This document shows, piece by piece, positions 46,988 through 56,757 of a stretch of 64,000 nucleotides of DNA. Source of the stretch: Pedobacter jejuensis (GTDB lineage: Bacteria > Bacteroidota > Bacteroidia > Sphingobacteriales > Sphingobacteriaceae); contig NZ_RBEE01000043.1 of assembly GCF_003725795.1 (NCBI RefSeq), positions 1-64,000 of the forward strand. Direction: 5' to 3'. Both the position numbers and the translations under genes were made by a program. The notes beneath the pieces are model-generated. The model did no database searches. It saw only the letters and a list, made by a program, of their open reading frames with translations, and had not been told where the DNA came from. The stretch's first letter is position 1, and every line of letters starts with the position of its first letter.

Positions 46988-48136
46988 TTAATTGTATATA
47001 TATTGAGTCCCCGCGGGGAGCGTTTTAAACTTTATAATTTTAACCAATTGTAAAGATACATCTAAAAACAGAATTTTAGGGTTTGCATTTCTTTCAATGT
47101 GGTAATGCGCCTTCTCCAGCTCGGCAATAATTGCTTCGGCCATAGGCAAAGTGAGTACATGAGTACTTAGTTTTTTTGCAGTTTCGAGGGTTAAGGGTGG
47201 TAGTTTTACCATAGCCTCGGCACCACTAATAATTAAACAGCATTCGCGTAAATAGTTAATACCATATTTTAAAAAGTTCTTTTGATTTTCCCTTCCCCAT
47301 TTTGCAGCAACTTCGGTAAAATCGATTAATTCTGGTACTTTATTACTAAAGCCATTGCGCAACCAACCGGTAAATATACCTGAGCTATCATTTTGGTTAT
47401 CAGCGGCTAAAGCTTTTGCCTCAATCAAATTTCCATCAGTTAAAAACGCATAATCTGATGCTTGATTTTCAGTTAAGCCACTATGATTGAGTAAGAATTG
47501 AGAAACTTCGTGGCTTGTTAACTTCGGAATTTTAACAATTTGAGTTCGTGATAAAATTGTACTTAAAATTTGATCCTGGCTTTGAGCCACCAAAATAAAT
47601 AATGTATTTGCAGGCGGTTCTTCGATCAGTTTTAATAAGGCATTTCCTGATTTATCTAAATATTCGGGCAGCCACATGATTAAAACTTTCGTTTCTGCCT
47701 CAAAAGCTTTATAACTTAACTTCTTAATAATATCATGGCATTCGGCGATTGGAATGTTAGCTTGTTTATTTGCTGCCTCCAGTTTAGATCGCCATATATC
47801 AATGTCAAAATATGCGTCCATAAGCAACATACTTCGCCATTCTTCTAAAACATCAACAGCGGTTTTAATACTTGTAGATGCAAAAAACGGGTACGAAAAG
47901 TGTAAATCAGGGTGAATTAAACGTTCGTATTTTCTGCAACTCGAGCATACACCACAACTATCAACTTCTCCTTTATCCAAGCAGTTGATGTATTGTGCGT
48001 ATGCTAATGCCAAGGGCAAAGCACCAGAACCAATAGGCGATAAGAAAAGTTGCGCATGGCTAACACGGTTTTCTTTTACCGTTTGCACCAACTGTTGCTT
48101 AATTCTTTGCTGACCTATAATTTCTTTAAACTGCAT
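46988..48136 (-). CDS. holB: DNA polymerase III delta-prime subunit
   Basis: Delta-prime is part of the clamp loader that places the sliding clamp on DNA. The 382-residue protein opens MQFKEIIGQQRIKQQLVQTV. It has a zinc module CxxxxxxxxCGVCSSCRKY near 75, and the STILSRTQIV element near 205. The Walker A place reads SPIGSGALPL with no Lys, as expected for a subunit that does not hydrolyse ATP. I chose the ATG at 48136; an upstream extension of 30 codons lacks family similarity. It is first of the holB-ricT-gldH unit. Confidence 0.9.
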   Translation of the reverse strand: MQFKEIIGQQRIKQQLVQTVKENRVSHAQLFLSPIGSGALPLALAYAQYINCLDKGEVDSCGVCSSCRKYERLIHPDLHFSYPFFASTSIKTAVDVLEEWRSMLLMDAYFDIDIWRSKLEAANKQANIPIAECHDIIKKLSYKAFEAETKVLIMWLPEYLDKSGNALLKLIEEPPANTLFILVAQSQDQILSTILSRTQIVKIPKLTSHEVSQFLLNHSGLTENQASDYAFLTDGNLIEAKALAADNQNDSSGIFTGWLRNGFSNKVPELIDFTEVAAKWGRENQKNFLKYGINYLRECCLIISGAEAMVKLPPLTLETAKKLSTHVLTLPMAEAIIAELEKAHYHIERNANPKILFLDVSLQLVKIIKFKTLPAGTQYIYN

Positions 48137-48290
48137 TTGGTGCAAAATAAGAAATAGATATGAAATGTTAGCGATGCGCTGTAAAATTTTGACCTTATGT
48201 AAACTGCTCCTATAAAAATCTACCAAAAAAATTATGACAAACGATAGAATATTTAGTCAATTTCTGCTAACTTATATAGTTGCATTTCAT

Positions 48291-48298
48291 TATATTTG
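48291..48298 (+). promoter_or_regulatory. Candidate -7 element for the barrel-protein gene
   Basis: TATATTTG is an exact match to the Bacteroidota -7 consensus TAnnTTTG, 41 bases before the ATG at 48340. No good TTTG lies at 19-21 bases upstream, so this is tentative. Confidence 0.4.
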
Positions 48299-48339
48299 AA
48301 ACCCAATTAGTCCCCTCTAACTAACTATTTATTTAAATA

Positions 48340-50762
48340 ATGATCTTTTCGAAGTCTATGTTATTGCCTTTTTTATTGCTCTCAACAATAACAAGCTTTA
48401 GCCAGAAAAAAGCAAGAACGATTAAAATAATTGTTCTAAATGAAAAAAATTTACCATTCCCCAACGCCACAGTAGAGCTTTTGTTGGCAAAAAATTCTAC
48501 TTTAATAAAAGCTGCAAAAACAGATAATAAAGGAGCTGCTATTTTCATTCAACCCATTCAAGGCAATTACTTTTTTAAAGCTAAAGCCGTTGGTTATGAA
48601 CCTCACAAAACATCAACTATTAAATCTCCATTTGCGCTCTCTGTTATCAATATAAAAATATTACCTAGCAGCCAGGTTTTAAAAGAAGTTACCGTAGCAG
48701 GGAACAAACCAATCATCCAACATTTAAGAGGTAAAATTGTGCTAAATGTAGCAGCCGCAATAACAAATACCGGAACTTCGGTATTAGAGTTATTAGAAAA
48801 ATCGCCGGGTGTAATGGTAGATAAGGATGGCAATATAAGCTTGCAAGGAAAATCGACGGTTCTGGTAATGATTGATGAAAAGCCCACCTATTTATCAGGA
48901 AGCGACTTAACAAATCTGTTGAGCAATATGAACTCATCGCAGGTAAATCAAATTGAACTTATAACTAATCCATCGGCTAAATACGATGCAAGTGGCAATG
49001 GTGGCATAATTAACATTAAAACAAAAAAGAATACGGAAGAGGGTTTTAATGGTTCTATAAATATTATTGGGGGTTGGAGCCGAGATTACAAAAACAATAA
49101 CAGCCTGTTGGTAAATTATAAAAAGGGAAAGGTAAATGCTTATGCAACGGCCAGCTATAATACAAATAATAATTTTACAGATATTGTTGCACACAGAACT
49201 TACTTTGGGCAGAACAACACTACAACAGGTTTGCTCGATCAAAATACAGCGATAGCGAGCTTAACCCATTATACGTATTTAAAAACCGGAGTAGATATTT
49301 ATGCTTCAAAAAACACAACTGTTGGCTTTTCTGTTAGTGGAACTTTAATTAAAAGAGATGGAACTAGCGATGCTGTGGCGACTTGGAAAAAGGCTTCAGG
49401 CAGTATAGATTCTGCAGTTTCTACTATTAGCAACAGCGACTATAAATTTAGAAACGGAGCCGCAAATGTTAATTTAAAACATGCAATTAACGCTAAGCAA
49501 GATATATCTGTTGATATCGATTTGCTAAGATATCGTATGAATAACGATCAGGTATTTACCAACCAACTTTTAGCAACGAATGGTTATGTTCAGGGTACTG
49601 AAATTAGTATTCCATCTACCATAAAAATTTTCTCGGCAAAAGCAGATCATGTGGTTCATTTTAGCAAAAACACTCAGTTAGAATCTGGCTTTAAGGTTTC
49701 ATCAATCAGTACAGATAATATTGCAGATTATGTGAATACAAATGGTGCTGTTCGTACTATTGATTTAAATAGAAGCAATCATTTTCAATACAAAGAAAAT
49801 ATTAGTGCTTTGTATAGCAGTTTAGAACACAGAACAGGGAAATGAATGCGCAAATTGGGTTGCGCTACGAGCACATAGATTATGATGCCCATCAGTTAGG
49901 AAACAGCTTGAAAAGAGACTCTTCCTTCTCTCGAACTTATGAAAATTTATTTCCATCGGGATATGTGAGTTATACTGTAGATTCTTTAAACTCTTTAACA
50001 TTAACCGCAAGCAGGAGGATAGATCGTCCGGCTTATCAAAAGCTAAATCCGTTTGTTTTTATAGTTAATAAATATACGCTACAAAGAGGCAATCCCTTCA
50101 TCTTGCCGCAATACAGCTGGAATATGGAAATTAGCCACCAATTTAAACAGCTATTAACCACAACCATTTCTTATAGCTTAATCAGCAATTATTTTTCGCA
50201 ATTATTTCTTTCTGAAGGAACAAATATTTTGATATATACAGATGGTAATGTCGGTCGGATGAATAATCTTGGCGTTTCAGTGTCGCTTCAATTTTCGCCG
50301 ATGAAATGGTGGTCATTTAACGGGCAGGGAAATTACAATTATAAAAAACTCGATGGTTATCAGAACATCAGCTATCAATCATCTATAAATCAATTTCAGT
50401 TTAGTGCTAGCAACCAATTTAATATCATAAAAACTTTATCTGCAGAACTTTCCGGGTTTTACATAACCAAAGCCAGAAACGATTTACAGGAGTTGCTCTA
50501 CCCTACCGGCCAGGTTTCAGCAGGAGTATCAAAATCGATATTTAAGGGAAAAGGAAGTTTAAAATTTAGTGCCCGAGATATTTTCTTTACCCAAGCTATG
50601 GAAGGATTAACCGATTTCCCCCAGGCACAAGAGTATTTTAAATTAACACGAGATAGTAGACTTTTTGTTTTGAGTTTTAACTACAGATTTGGTAAGCCTT
50701 TAAAAGCAATGAAACGCTCTAATGGTGGCGCAACTGAAGAAATGAGGAGAGCGGGATCTTAG
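48340..50762 (+). pseudogene. TonB-dependent-receptor-like outer-membrane protein, split by a frameshift
   Basis: The first frame (48340-49845, 501 residues) has a signal peptide, a carboxypeptidase-regulatory-like domain (about 25-105), a plug (SPGVMVDKDGNISLQGKSTV, VNQIELITNPSAKYDASGNG) and half of a barrel of the OMP_b-brl_3 type. It stops at TGA 49843-49845 after SLEHRTGK. The second frame (ATG 49842 to 50762, 306 residues) continues the barrel: NAQIGLRYEHIDYDAHQLGN and on to LSFNYRFGKPLKAM. Restoring one G (TGG instead of TG at 49843) rejoins them as LEHRTGKWNAQIG, about 807 residues. The stop and restart overlap as ATGA, so coupled translation is possible but an assembled barrel seems unlikely. 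Confidence 0.85.
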
Positions 50763-50788
50763 TTAGATAGCATTTAAAATCATTTTTG

Positions 50789-50837
50789 ATTTAAGTTCCT
50801 TTCATGGTAGTTTTTTTACCACAAAAGGAACTTAAAT
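50789..50837. terminator. Bidirectional terminator between convergent genes
   Basis: ATTTAAGTTCCTTT and AAAGGAACTTAAAT pair across the site, with an inner GGTA/TACC pairing around a run of T. It separates the barrel-protein gene from the minus-strand gene ending at 50849. Confidence 0.75.
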
Positions 50838-50848
50838 TGTAACACAAT

Positions 50849-51580
50849 TTAGAAACGATACCCAATACCAACATTAGCACGAATACCAGCCCAAGGACCT
50901 TTCAAATCAACATTAGCACCGTTAGCGTTTACTGTGTTTGTAATTTTTCCAACAGGAAGATCAATATCATCTAACTCAGCCTTCAAATCTCGCTGCTCTT
51001 GAGTTGATAAAGATTTTGTTCCTTGTAAGTTTCCTCTTGAAATTCCATACTGTGGTCCAAAAATCGACCAGTCTAAATAGAATTTATTTGCAATACGCCA
51101 TTGTGCTCCAAATAAAACACCAGCAGTGTAAGTATTTAATTTACCACTTAATGGAATAATCTCTGTTACGTTATTAGAAGTAAATTCGTAATCAATTGAT
51201 GTATTATAATGTGCGTATTTTAAGAAAGGTGCGATATAAAACCCTTTAAAAACACCATTACCCAAATAAAACTTTATTTCGGGAGTTATGGCAAAATTTC
51301 CAAGTTCTAAGCTGCCTAACTGATCATCAATGCTATCAAATGATGAGCTAAATGGCACAGAACCCTTAGGCATTAATCTAACGCCTAAACCAACACTAGT
51401 TTTGCCGAAAACAGCTCTTTCGTATTGTACATTAATCGTCTTCATCGCAAGTGACACTAGGTTTAATTTTACCAGATTTTCACCATCATCAGTAGATTTG
51501 GTTTGAGAAAAACCGTTTGAAACAGACATTCCGCCTATTAGAAACATTAAAGCAAGAGTTTTTGTAAATTTTAGATTCAT
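50849..51580 (-). CDS. Predicted outer-membrane beta-barrel protein (DUF3575-like)
   Basis: This 243-residue protein has a signal peptide (cleavage near GFS-Q, residue 25). Its beta-barrel alternation (KLNLVSLAMKTINVQYERAV, PEIKFYLGNGVFKGFYIAPF, AGIRANVGIGYRF) ends in the aromatic residue typical of outer-membrane barrels. The opening NLVSLAMKTINVQYERA recalls DUF3575 proteins. The role is unknown; small barrels of this kind are usually structural or adhesion-related. It is a single-gene unit, convergent with the split barrel gene and divergent from ruvX. Confidence 0.7.
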   Translation of the reverse strand: MNLKFTKTLALMFLIGGMSVSNGFSQTKSTDDGENLVKLNLVSLAMKTINVQYERAVFGKTSVGLGVRLMPKGSVPFSSSFDSIDDQLGSLELGNFAITPEIKFYLGNGVFKGFYIAPFLKYAHYNTSIDYEFTSNNVTEIIPLSGKLNTYTAGVLFGAQWRIANKFYLDWSIFGPQYGISRGNLQGTKSLSTQEQRDLKAELDDIDLPVGKITNTVNANGANVDLKGPWAGIRANVGIGYRF

Positions 51581-51775
51581 AATATTAGTTTAAATAGTTA
51601 GTAAAGTCGTGTACAAACATGAAACCAAAAATACAATTTACTAAAAACCAATTCATTACAAAATTTTAATAGGTTATAAGTGGGAAAGAATTTCTACAAT
51701 ATGGGAATTTCACATCTAATCTGCATAAAACCCGTATTCTTAAAAAACCTTACCTTTGAGGCTTTTATAATTTAT

Positions 51776-52192
51776 ATGGCCAGAATTCTTGCTTTTGATT
51801 ACGGAACAAAACGAATAGGTATTGCAGTAACCGATCCGTTACAGATTATCGCGACTGGCTTAGATACGGTACACCCAAATCATGCGATAGAGTACATACA
51901 AAAGTATTTGCTTACAGAACAAGTTGAAGCCTTTGTTATTGGCGATCCAAAGCAAATGGATGGCTCTGATTCTGACTCAAAACAGCATGCTAAAGGATTT
52001 TCTACGTTGCTAAAAAAAGCATTTCCAAATATTCCACAGTATTGGGTTGATGAGCGTTTTACATCAAAAATGGCACAGCAGGCTATAATGCAAAGTGGAT
52101 TGAAAAAAACAGACAGACAAAATAAAGCAAGAGTGGATACCATAGCGGCAACCATAATTTTACAATATTTTATGGAAACTAACCGTTTATAA
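51776..52192 (+). CDS. ruvX: Holliday junction resolvase-like protein RuvX (YqgF)
   Basis: YqgF proteins have an RNase H-like fold and act in processing of pre-16S rRNA and possibly DNA junctions. The 138-residue protein opens MARILAFDYGTKRIGIAVTD (catalytic Asp8), has FVIGDPKQMDGSDSDSK, the DERFTS motif near 98 with its Glu, and KARVDTIAATIILQ near 120 with the last Asp. I chose the ATG at 51776; upstream in-frame codons from 51680 lack family similarity. The next gene starts 9 bases later, suggesting co-transcription. Confidence 0.94.
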   Translation: MARILAFDYGTKRIGIAVTDPLQIIATGLDTVHPNHAIEYIQKYLLTEQVEAFVIGDPKQMDGSDSDSKQHAKGFSTLLKKAFPNIPQYWVDERFTSKMAQQAIMQSGLKKTDRQNKARVDTIAATIILQYFMETNRL

Positions 52193-52201
52193 CCAAATAA
52201 A

Positions 52202-52837
52202 ATGAGCCTGATAAACGACGATTTACAAAATCTGCTAATTAGCTATTGCGAACCGGAGAACGAATTGCTTCAGAAAATCGATCGCGAAACCAATCTTAAA
52301 GTCTTAATGCCTAGAATGTTATCTGGACACTATCAAGGTCGGGTTTTAAGTATGCTTAGCAAAATGATTGCACCCAAAAGGATTTTAGAAATTGGAACAT
52401 TTACCGGTTATGCCACACTATGCTTAGCCGAAGGTTTAACAAATGAAGGGGTAATTTACACCTTAGATATTAACGCAGAATTGGAAGACATGGTTCGTTC
52501 CAATTTTGAACAATCTCCTTATCACAACAAAATAAATTACATTTTAGGCGATGCTACGAAAACCATTGATACTCTAAATGAAGTTTTTGATATCGTTTTT
52601 ATTGATGCCGATAAAAAAAACAATGGAACTTATTATGACTTGATTTTTGAGCGGGTTCGCCCAGGTGGAATAATCATTGTAGATAATGTGTTGTGGAGTG
52701 GAAAAGTGCTGCAAGAAAAACAAGATAAAGACACACAAAATATTACCAATTTTAATGATAAAATAGCAACGGATGATAGGGTTGAGCAAATGATTCTACC
52801 CGTTAGAGATGGCTTATTTATTATAAGAAAAAAATAA
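52202..52837 (+). CDS. SAM-dependent O-methyltransferase (class I, family 3)
   Basis: This 211-residue protein transfers a methyl group from S-adenosylmethionine. The SAM site is ILEIGTFTGYATLCLAEGL near 62; later FDIVFIDADKKN (metal-binding Asp pair region) and GGIIIVDNVLWSGKV give the catechol-type O-methyltransferase pattern, including the DADK and DN motifs. Relatives include TrmR/YrrM, which methylates the wobble base hydroxyuridine in tRNA, so an RNA substrate is possible. It lies 9 bases after ruvX. The substrate is not determined. Confidence 0.9.
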   Translation: MSLINDDLQNLLISYCEPENELLQKIDRETNLKVLMPRMLSGHYQGRVLSMLSKMIAPKRILEIGTFTGYATLCLAEGLTNEGVIYTLDINAELEDMVRSNFEQSPYHNKINYILGDATKTIDTLNEVFDIVFIDADKKNNGTYYDLIFERVRPGGIIIVDNVLWSGKVLQEKQDKDTQNITNFNDKIATDDRVEQMILPVRDGLFIIRKK

Positions 52838-52901
52838 ATTTTTGTATTAGCCAATTGATGGCTTGTTGCTTAAAACTAATTATGATGTAAGCATTTATGA
52901 A

Positions 52902-53579
52902 ATGAAAAAACTATTAACCATTTGTATTTTCCTTTTTACAGCAATTGTAATTAAAGCGCAAAGCACAGAAGAATACATTGTAACACATGTTCCTTTTGCT
53001 CAAAGCTTAATGCGTGATCATAAAATTCCTGCAAGTTTAATTTTGGCTGTTGCCATACACGAATCGGCCTCAGGAAATAGCAAAATTGCCCAACATTTGA
53101 ACAATCACTTTGGCGTAAAAGGACCAAATAACAATGATGATATTCATTCCACCTATCGCGATTATGAAAGTGCTGATGAATCTTATAGCCATTTTGTGGA
53201 AATTATGGAAACCCGTTCTCCATTTAATAATCTTTTTACAAAATACGACCAGTACGATTATAAAGGTTGGGCAAGAGGAATTCAACGATGCGGGTATGCA
53301 AGTAGCAGAAGTTGGGCCAACCAAGTTATAGCATTAATTAAAAAACATCAGTTATACCAGTACGATGAACGCCCCGAAGATTATGTAGAGCCTGTTTATG
53401 CAACAAAAACTTATCGTAAAAAAACCGCCAAACGAAAAATTACAAATACTTATACGGTTAAACCAGGAGATAATTTAAGCATAATTGCCGACAGAAAGGG
53501 AACAACAGTAAAAGCGCTAATGCTAAAAAATGGACTTAAAAAAGCAAATTTAAAACCAGGACAAAAAATCAAGTTGTAA
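52902..53579 (+). CDS. Secreted glucosaminidase with LysM domain
   Basis: This 225-residue protein has a signal peptide (cleavage near IKA-Q, residue 20) and a glucosaminidase (FlgJ/Bax-like) domain of about 25-150. The catalytic Glu lies in ILAVAIHESASGNSKIAQ, followed by NNHFGVKG and GWARGIQRCGYA. A basic linker follows, then a C-terminal LysM (YTVKPGDNLSIIADRKGTTV) that binds peptidoglycan. It should cleave the glycan backbone of peptidoglycan in the periplasm. I chose the ATG at 52902, which begins a proper signal. The next gene, 29 bases on, encodes a close relative. Confidence 0.9.
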   Translation: MKKLLTICIFLFTAIVIKAQSTEEYIVTHVPFAQSLMRDHKIPASLILAVAIHESASGNSKIAQHLNNHFGVKGPNNNDDIHSTYRDYESADESYSHFVEIMETRSPFNNLFTKYDQYDYKGWARGIQRCGYASSRSWANQVIALIKKHQLYQYDERPEDYVEPVYATKTYRKKTAKRKITNTYTVKPGDNLSIIADRKGTTVKALMLKNGLKKANLKPGQKIKL

Positions 53580-53608
53580 ATTCGCCAACTATGCCTTATT
53601 CCAAAAAC

Positions 53609-54445
53609 ATGAAAATACCATACATCTATTTTGCTTTATTTGTGCTGCTAGTTAGTTCATGCAGCACACGTAAATATGTTAAAAACAATAAACAGATAGA
53701 AAAAGCATCCAATAAAGCCAACAATAACACTTACAAAAGTTATAATACACTTAGTTATATAGATGAATTTAAAGCTGTTGCAATAGAAGAAATGAATGCC
53801 TATGGAATTCCTGCCAGTATAACTTTAGCGCAAGGCATTTTAGAATCAGGTAGTGGAAATAGCGATTTGGCCAAGTACGCAAATAACCATTTCGGTATCA
53901 AGTGTACATCAGATTGGAAAGGGAAAAATTATTTTAGAGATGATGACCAGAAAAACGATTGTTTTAGAGTGTATAAAGATGCCCGAGAATCGTTTAAAGA
54001 TCATTCAGAATTTCTAAAACGCAAACGATACAGTTCATTATTTCAATTGGATAAAAATGACTACAAAAGCTGGGCTTTAGGTTTAAAACAAGCTGGCTAT
54101 GCAACAAATCCAAAATATCCCGATTTGCTAATCAATACCATAGAAAAATATCAGCTATATCAATACGATCAATCGGAAACTGAGAAGCAGAAAATTGCCC
54201 GCGAAGACAAGGTATTCAGTGAAATTAATCAGAATATTCCTCAAGAGAAAGTAAAATTTACACCTGTAGATACACCGCCACCAGGCGCCAAACCTATATT
54301 GGCAGATGGAACTTATACCGTAATAAAAGGCGATACACTTTATAATATTGCAAAACGTTTTAATATTAGTATAGACGATTTAAAAATTTTAAATAACATG
54401 ACTACCGATGCAATTAAACTTGGCCAGGTATTGAAGGTTAAATAA
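53609..54445 (+). CDS. Glucosaminidase lipoprotein with LysM domain
   Basis: This 278-residue lipoprotein has signal VLLVSSC (Cys18 from the ATG at 53609; an ATG at 53591 adds six residues), an Asn/Lys-rich linker, a glucosaminidase domain of about 50-190 with catalytic Glu in ITLAQGILESGSGNSDLA, ANNHFGIKC, LGLKQAGYATNPKYPDLL, and a C-terminal LysM (YTVIKGDTLYNIAKRFNISI). Same architecture as the upstream gene but tethered to a membrane. A secreted plus anchored pair suggests division of labour in wall remodelling; the duplication is old, as identity is limited to motifs. Confidence 0.9.
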   Translation: MKIPYIYFALFVLLVSSCSTRKYVKNNKQIEKASNKANNNTYKSYNTLSYIDEFKAVAIEEMNAYGIPASITLAQGILESGSGNSDLAKYANNHFGIKCTSDWKGKNYFRDDDQKNDCFRVYKDARESFKDHSEFLKRKRYSSLFQLDKNDYKSWALGLKQAGYATNPKYPDLLINTIEKYQLYQYDQSETEKQKIAREDKVFSEINQNIPQEKVKFTPVDTPPPGAKPILADGTYTVIKGDTLYNIAKRFNISIDDLKILNNMTTDAIKLGQVLKVK

Positions 54446-54494
54446 TGTTAATCGAACCTGTTACTGCCTGGTAAATTGTAGTTTTGTTATTCAA

Positions 54495-55247
54495 ATGAAA
54501 TTTTTAATTGTTTTTTTTACTTTCATTAGCCTTTCGGCCATGCTATATGCACAAACAAAACCTGTGCAAGGTGTGGTAATTGATAAAGAAACCAAGCAAC
54601 GTTTAGCTAAGGTTTACATTTATAATACCCGAAGTGGAGATGGCCTTTACAATACCACCAAAGGTGAATTTAGTACATTTGCAATTCCTGGTGATACTTT
54701 AGTGGCTGCACTTTCGGGTTATGGAGTTGATACGGTGGTTTTTAAAGGTCAACCTGCAGCATATTTCCAATTAAAATCTTTAGGTATTCGCTTAAGAGAT
54801 GTTTTGATTCAGCAGAAAAAATTATCGCCACAAGAGCAATATGAAAAAACGATTCAAGAATACCGTTATGCGACCTTGAGAGGCAGCAGCAAAGATTTAT
54901 TAAGTATTGGCAACGGCGGTGTAGGTTTAGGTATCGATGCAATTTACAATCTGCTAAGCAGACAAGGCAAAAATGCCCGCCACTTACAAAAGATACTCGA
55001 AAAAGATTATCGTGAAGATATGATTGATTATCGTTTTACACCTGGTTTGGTACAGCAGGTTTTAGGAATAAAAGAGCCAGAGTTAAAAGATTTTATGCAA
55101 CAATACCGCCCTACATATCAGTTTGTATTAGATGCTAGTGATTATACGTTTAATCTATTCATCAAAAATGCTTACAAAAGTTACAGGTTAAATCCGCAGG
55201 CATTAAGGTTACCTACATTGCCTCAACTTAGTATTGATAAACTGTGA
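54495..55247 (+). CDS. Secreted protein with carboxypeptidase-regulatory-like domain
   Basis: This 250-residue protein has a signal peptide (cleavage near LYA-Q, residue 20) and then one carboxypeptidase-regulatory-like beta domain (about 22-105: VQGVVIDKETKQRLAKVYIY, PGDTLVAALSGYGVDTVV), as found at the front of SusC proteins, here without plug or barrel. A helical C-terminal half (IQEYRYATLRGSSKDLLSIG, KILEKDYREDMIDYRF) is not known to me. The gene ends in GTGA overlapping the next gene's start, so the two are translationally coupled. Function unknown. Confidence 0.8.
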   Translation: MKFLIVFFTFISLSAMLYAQTKPVQGVVIDKETKQRLAKVYIYNTRSGDGLYNTTKGEFSTFAIPGDTLVAALSGYGVDTVVFKGQPAAYFQLKSLGIRLRDVLIQQKKLSPQEQYEKTIQEYRYATLRGSSKDLLSIGNGGVGLGIDAIYNLLSRQGKNARHLQKILEKDYREDMIDYRFTPGLVQQVLGIKEPELKDFMQQYRPTYQFVLDASDYTFNLFIKNAYKSYRLNPQALRLPTLPQLSIDKL

Positions 55248-55579
55248 AAACACCCATTTTAATTGTTAGAAAATTACCCGCTGCCGGGATGGCAATTTTT
55301 CCTTTTATTCTATTAAAGAACAAAGATTATAAAGGTGATGCTCAAATTATCAATCACGAAAGAATTCACCTACGGCAACAATTAGAACTACTAATATTGC
55401 CTTTTTACATTTTGTATTTTTTCAATTATTTCTTCAACCTCATTAAATATAAAAATCATTATTTAGCCTACCGGAAAATCATTTTTGAGCAAGAAGCTTA
55501 TGATAATGAAAATGATTTAAATTATCTTAAAAGCGGCAGTTGGTTCAGGTGGTTAAGCTATTTTAAATGGACCATTTGA
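55244..55579 (+). CDS. Small membrane protein with HExxH motif, possible metallopeptidase
   Basis: The gene starts with GTG at 55244, overlapping the stop of the previous gene by 4 bases (GTGA). The 111-residue product has HERIH at residues 38-42, a zinc-binding HExxH form, followed by a hydrophobic segment (LLILPFYILYFFNYFFNLI, about 49-67) and then IIFEQEAYDNEND at 79-91. A Glu about 40 residues after HExxH in an ExxxD-like context is how M48/M56-type and other gluzincin peptidases complete the zinc site. It is far smaller than those families. Whether it is an active enzyme is unknown. Confidence 0.7.
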   Translation: MKTPILIVRKLPAAGMAIFPFILLKNKDYKGDAQIINHERIHLRQQLELLILPFYILYFFNYFFNLIKYKNHYLAYRKIIFEQEAYDNENDLNYLKSGSWFRWLSYFKWTI

Positions 55580-55691
55580 ATTTTGGCAGCAGCTATTTTT
55601 CAACTGAAGAGCGAATTGAAATAGGCTTTTAATGTAAAATGATTGGATTAAACTTTTAATCTCTAATTAATTTTCTTTTTATTTGTAGCCA

Positions 55692-56690
55692 ATGAAGAAT
55701 TTTTTAGCCTCCTTAATTATTATTTTAAGCCTCAGTTCTGCAAAATTATATGCTCAGGAGATTGATACAATTCCTATCAACACGAAAGATTTAAATATTA
55801 AGCTTAAGCGAAGTCCGCTGCCGAGCAGAACTCTACCCCTTTCTTTCGAACCCGTAAAACTTCGCCCTGCAGTTGTAAATGCAAAGGTAAATTACTGGAA
55901 AACAAAAACTGCTATTGCCATAAATATCAATCAAGCTCAATTTAGCGATAATTGGCAAGGTGGTGGCGTAAATTCGTTAGCAGTTGGTGGCTTGCTAAAC
56001 TATAAAGCCGAGTATAACAAAAACAGCTATAGTTACGTTACCGAACTAATTTTACAATACGGAAAAGTAAAAAATCGTGGTCAGTTACAGAAGAAAACCA
56101 ACGACCGTATATTTTGGGATAATAAGGCTTCCTTTCAATTATCAAAAAACTGGTATTTTTTCGGGTCGCTAAACTTCGAGTCGCAGTTTGATAATGGTTT
56201 CTCATACTCTACAGTTAATGGTTCAGAAACTGCTACATTAATTTCAAGATTTATGGGGCCGGGTTATTTAACAGAATCGATAGGTTTTGAATATAAACCA
56301 AACAAGTATTTCTCTACAAGGATTGGTACCGGAACGGCCAGACAAACATTTGTACTGGATAGAAATCTGTATAAAACCAATCCAAAAAACTTCGGGGTAG
56401 ATACAGGCAAGGTTTTTCGTAATGAGCTAGCTTTCCAGATTGTAGCAGCATTTGATAAAGACATTTTTACAAACACAAATTTGAAAACCCGTTATGCCAT
56501 GTTTATTCCTTATGAAAACATTGGCTGGCTACAAATTGACCACAGACTTGATGTTGCTTTAACCGCTAAAATTAACCGATTTATGAACACCAGCATAACG
56601 GGTGTTGTATTGTTTGATAAAGATACTAACCCAAAAGTACAAGCTAGCCAAACATTGGCCTTAGGCTTTGCATTTGTGTTCCCGAGGTAG
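55692..56690 (+). CDS. DUF3078 outer-membrane protein
   Basis: This 332-residue protein has a signal peptide (cleavage near LYA-Q, residue 22) and a barrel-like mature part. NYWKTKTAIAININQAQFSD, then NWQGGGVNSLAVGGLLNYKA, is the hallmark of DUF3078 proteins, which are common and uncharacterised in Bacteroidota. The C-terminus LALGFAFVFPR has the aromatic pattern of outer-membrane proteins. It is a single-gene unit; the spacer before it (112 bases) shows no clear signal. Function unknown. Confidence 0.85.
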   Translation: MKNFLASLIIILSLSSAKLYAQEIDTIPINTKDLNIKLKRSPLPSRTLPLSFEPVKLRPAVVNAKVNYWKTKTAIAININQAQFSDNWQGGGVNSLAVGGLLNYKAEYNKNSYSYVTELILQYGKVKNRGQLQKKTNDRIFWDNKASFQLSKNWYFFGSLNFESQFDNGFSYSTVNGSETATLISRFMGPGYLTESIGFEYKPNKYFSTRIGTGTARQTFVLDRNLYKTNPKNFGVDTGKVFRNELAFQIVAAFDKDIFTNTNLKTRYAMFIPYENIGWLQIDHRLDVALTAKINRFMNTSITGVVLFDKDTNPKVQASQTLALGFAFVFPR

Positions 56691-56757
56691 TTGAATCAGA
56701 AGAATCTGCCAGTTCACCTCACCCTAACAATGTTTCTGCTTTGGCTTCAGTTTTGCG

